This document shows positions 63,243-64,000 of a stretch of 64,000 nt of DNA, in pieces. This DNA is from Campanula takesimana. Taxonomy: Eukaryota; Streptophyta; Magnoliopsida; Asterales; Campanulaceae. Position numbers and translations under genes: made by a program. Positions within the stretch are counted from its first letter, which is position 1. Every line of letters begins with the position of its first letter. The stretch is taken from contig JAOWBW010000018.1 in NCBI GenBank assembly GCA_026119855.1, positions 2,732,437 to 2,796,436 of the forward strand, read 5' to 3'. The notes under the pieces were generated by a model, which ran no database searches, was not told the DNA's origin, and saw nothing but the letters and a program-made list of their open reading frames with translations.

Positions 63243-63700
63243 TAGTCGAGCTCGAGCTTAACGAGCCGAGCCGAGATCGAGCCAAACGCAAACAAAATAA
63301 CCCTTGTTAACGAGCTTATCGAGCCGAGCCTGAGCTCGAGTTATGCGTGATTTAAACGAGCCGAGCTCTAACGAGCCGAACACGAGTCGAGCTCTAATGA
63401 GCCGAACACGAGCCGAGCTCTAACGAGCCGAACACAAACCGAGCTCTAACGAGCCGAGCTCGGACAAAGCTCGTCGAACAAACGAGCCGAACACGAGCCG
63501 ACTCGATAAAATTTCGAGCTCGAAAACTCAGTTCGAGCTCGAGCTCGAATCGCACTTCGAGCCCATTCGAACCGAGCTTTAACGAGCCGAGCCCGAGCCG
63601 AGCTCGAACGGGCTCAGTTCGTTTAACAGCCCTAGTGTCAAGTGAGCTGGGAAAGACCAGTATGGAAATAAGTGTGAAGGGAGTTGGGACGGAGGGAGTA

Positions 63701-64000
63701 TATTTTAAAATATAGAGTATAGTAGTTAGATAAAGGAAACTTGAAGACCCCCAAAGAGTACCAATCATGGAAACACAAAATGAATCAAGTGCAAAGAGAA
63801 AAAGAATCACAAAGACTGGTCTTTTATAATAGAACTAAGATCAAAATAAATTATAATCACAACCATCATGTAGCCATATTGAAATAGATTGAGCATTCCC
63901 CAACTCACCAACAGAAGCTAAGCAATACACATTATAATAATGCTAAACAAAGCTAAGTCCCACTCCAAGATATAAGCAGCTTCACAATAGAAAGAAAGAA
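63701..64000. other. Flank after the split MITE, nothing recognised
   Basis: AT-rich DNA with no open frame, repeat terminus or motif that I can support. It may continue into a feature beyond the window. Confidence 0.4.

Larger units (their letters stand above)
42565..63634. mobile_element. hAT-like element of 21 kb carrying nested elements
   Basis: The left end is TAGGGCTGTAAACGAGCC and the right end, reverse-complemented, is TAGGGCTGTTAAACGAACTG. The flanks are GTGTCAAG at 42557-42564 and GTGTCAAG at 63635-63642, a perfect 8-bp duplication that also fits the hAT preference for T at position 2 and A at position 7. Both subterminal regions (42580-42925 and 63243-63620) are dense in CGAGCTCGAG words, including a tandem pair of about 117 bp on the left (42711-42930). 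No hAT transposase is seen. The original element was probably 1-2 kb and grew by insertions. Confidence 0.8.
42349..63700. mobile_element. Stowaway-type MITE split by a 21-kb insertion
   Basis: The left part (42349-42564) starts tactccctcgatctcacctc and carries the tcacttgacacc and gagagagaatgagtgg words of 12533-12799. The right part (63635-63700) ends gttgggacggagggagta. Joined at the hAT site they give a normal MITE of about 280 bp. The gap contents belong to the hAT element. 41886-42348 upstream shows no feature. Confidence 0.85.

Overview
This window is nuclear DNA from a flowering plant, most likely a eudicot. It is AT-rich, has spliceosomal introns, holds a subfamily XII leucine-rich-repeat receptor kinase, and is packed with Stowaway-type MITEs, Copia elements, MULEs, hAT elements and an endogenous pararetrovirus. 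I cannot name the species. No rRNA gene, functional tRNA gene, CRISPR array or bacterial-type operon is visible.

Layout. (1) 0-7.3 kb is a receptor-kinase neighbourhood: one nearly complete LRR receptor kinase gene (2698-6172, two exons, one frameshift), a wrecked 5' copy upstream that was split by a hAT-like element, and a minus-strand LRR scrap downstream. A third wrecked copy lies at 41.3-41.9 kb, so the cluster was spread apart by later insertions. (2) 7.3-9.6 kb is unclassified repeat-like DNA. (3) 9.8-14.6 kb plus 38.7-40.4 kb looks like one old Mutator-like element or a pair of them: a broken MuDR transposase on + and a broken Ulp1-like (C48) protease gene with a coiled-coil part on -. 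Both ends carry the same GTCTTAT/ATAAGAC minisatellite. (4) 14,620-38,715 is a three-level nest inside the protease gene: a solo LTR (target duplication CACAT), split by a minus-strand Copia (AAATG/AAAGG), whose 3' LTR is split by a young plus-strand Sirevirus-like Copia of 14.2 kb (CACTT). (5) 42,349-63,700 is a second nest. A 0.3-kb Stowaway MITE is split by a hAT element of about 21 kb (8-bp duplication GTGTCAAG), which holds TA microsatellites and three fragments of a Florendovirus-like endogenous pararetrovirus. Those fragments carry or adjoin a MULE with long inverted repeats, a 955-bp inverted-repeat element and a third, internally deleted Copia.

How the parts work. The young plus-strand Copia keeps all visible catalytic motifs (protease DSG, integrase DDE, YVDD reverse transcriptase, RNase H). 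It also carries an extra 3' module with its own TATA-like box, leader intron and two large reading frames. Its coding chain is broken four times, always by the same -1 step and always next to an ATG. The minus-strand Copia is dead (two stops, one frameshift, YVDD changed to YVDV). The pararetrovirus copies A and B lie tail to tail and could form a long hairpin RNA. Copy C has movement, coat and protease regions but lacks reverse transcriptase and RNase H. The only host gene with a plausible cellular role is the receptor kinase, which would act at the plasma membrane in immune perception if its frameshift is an assembly error.
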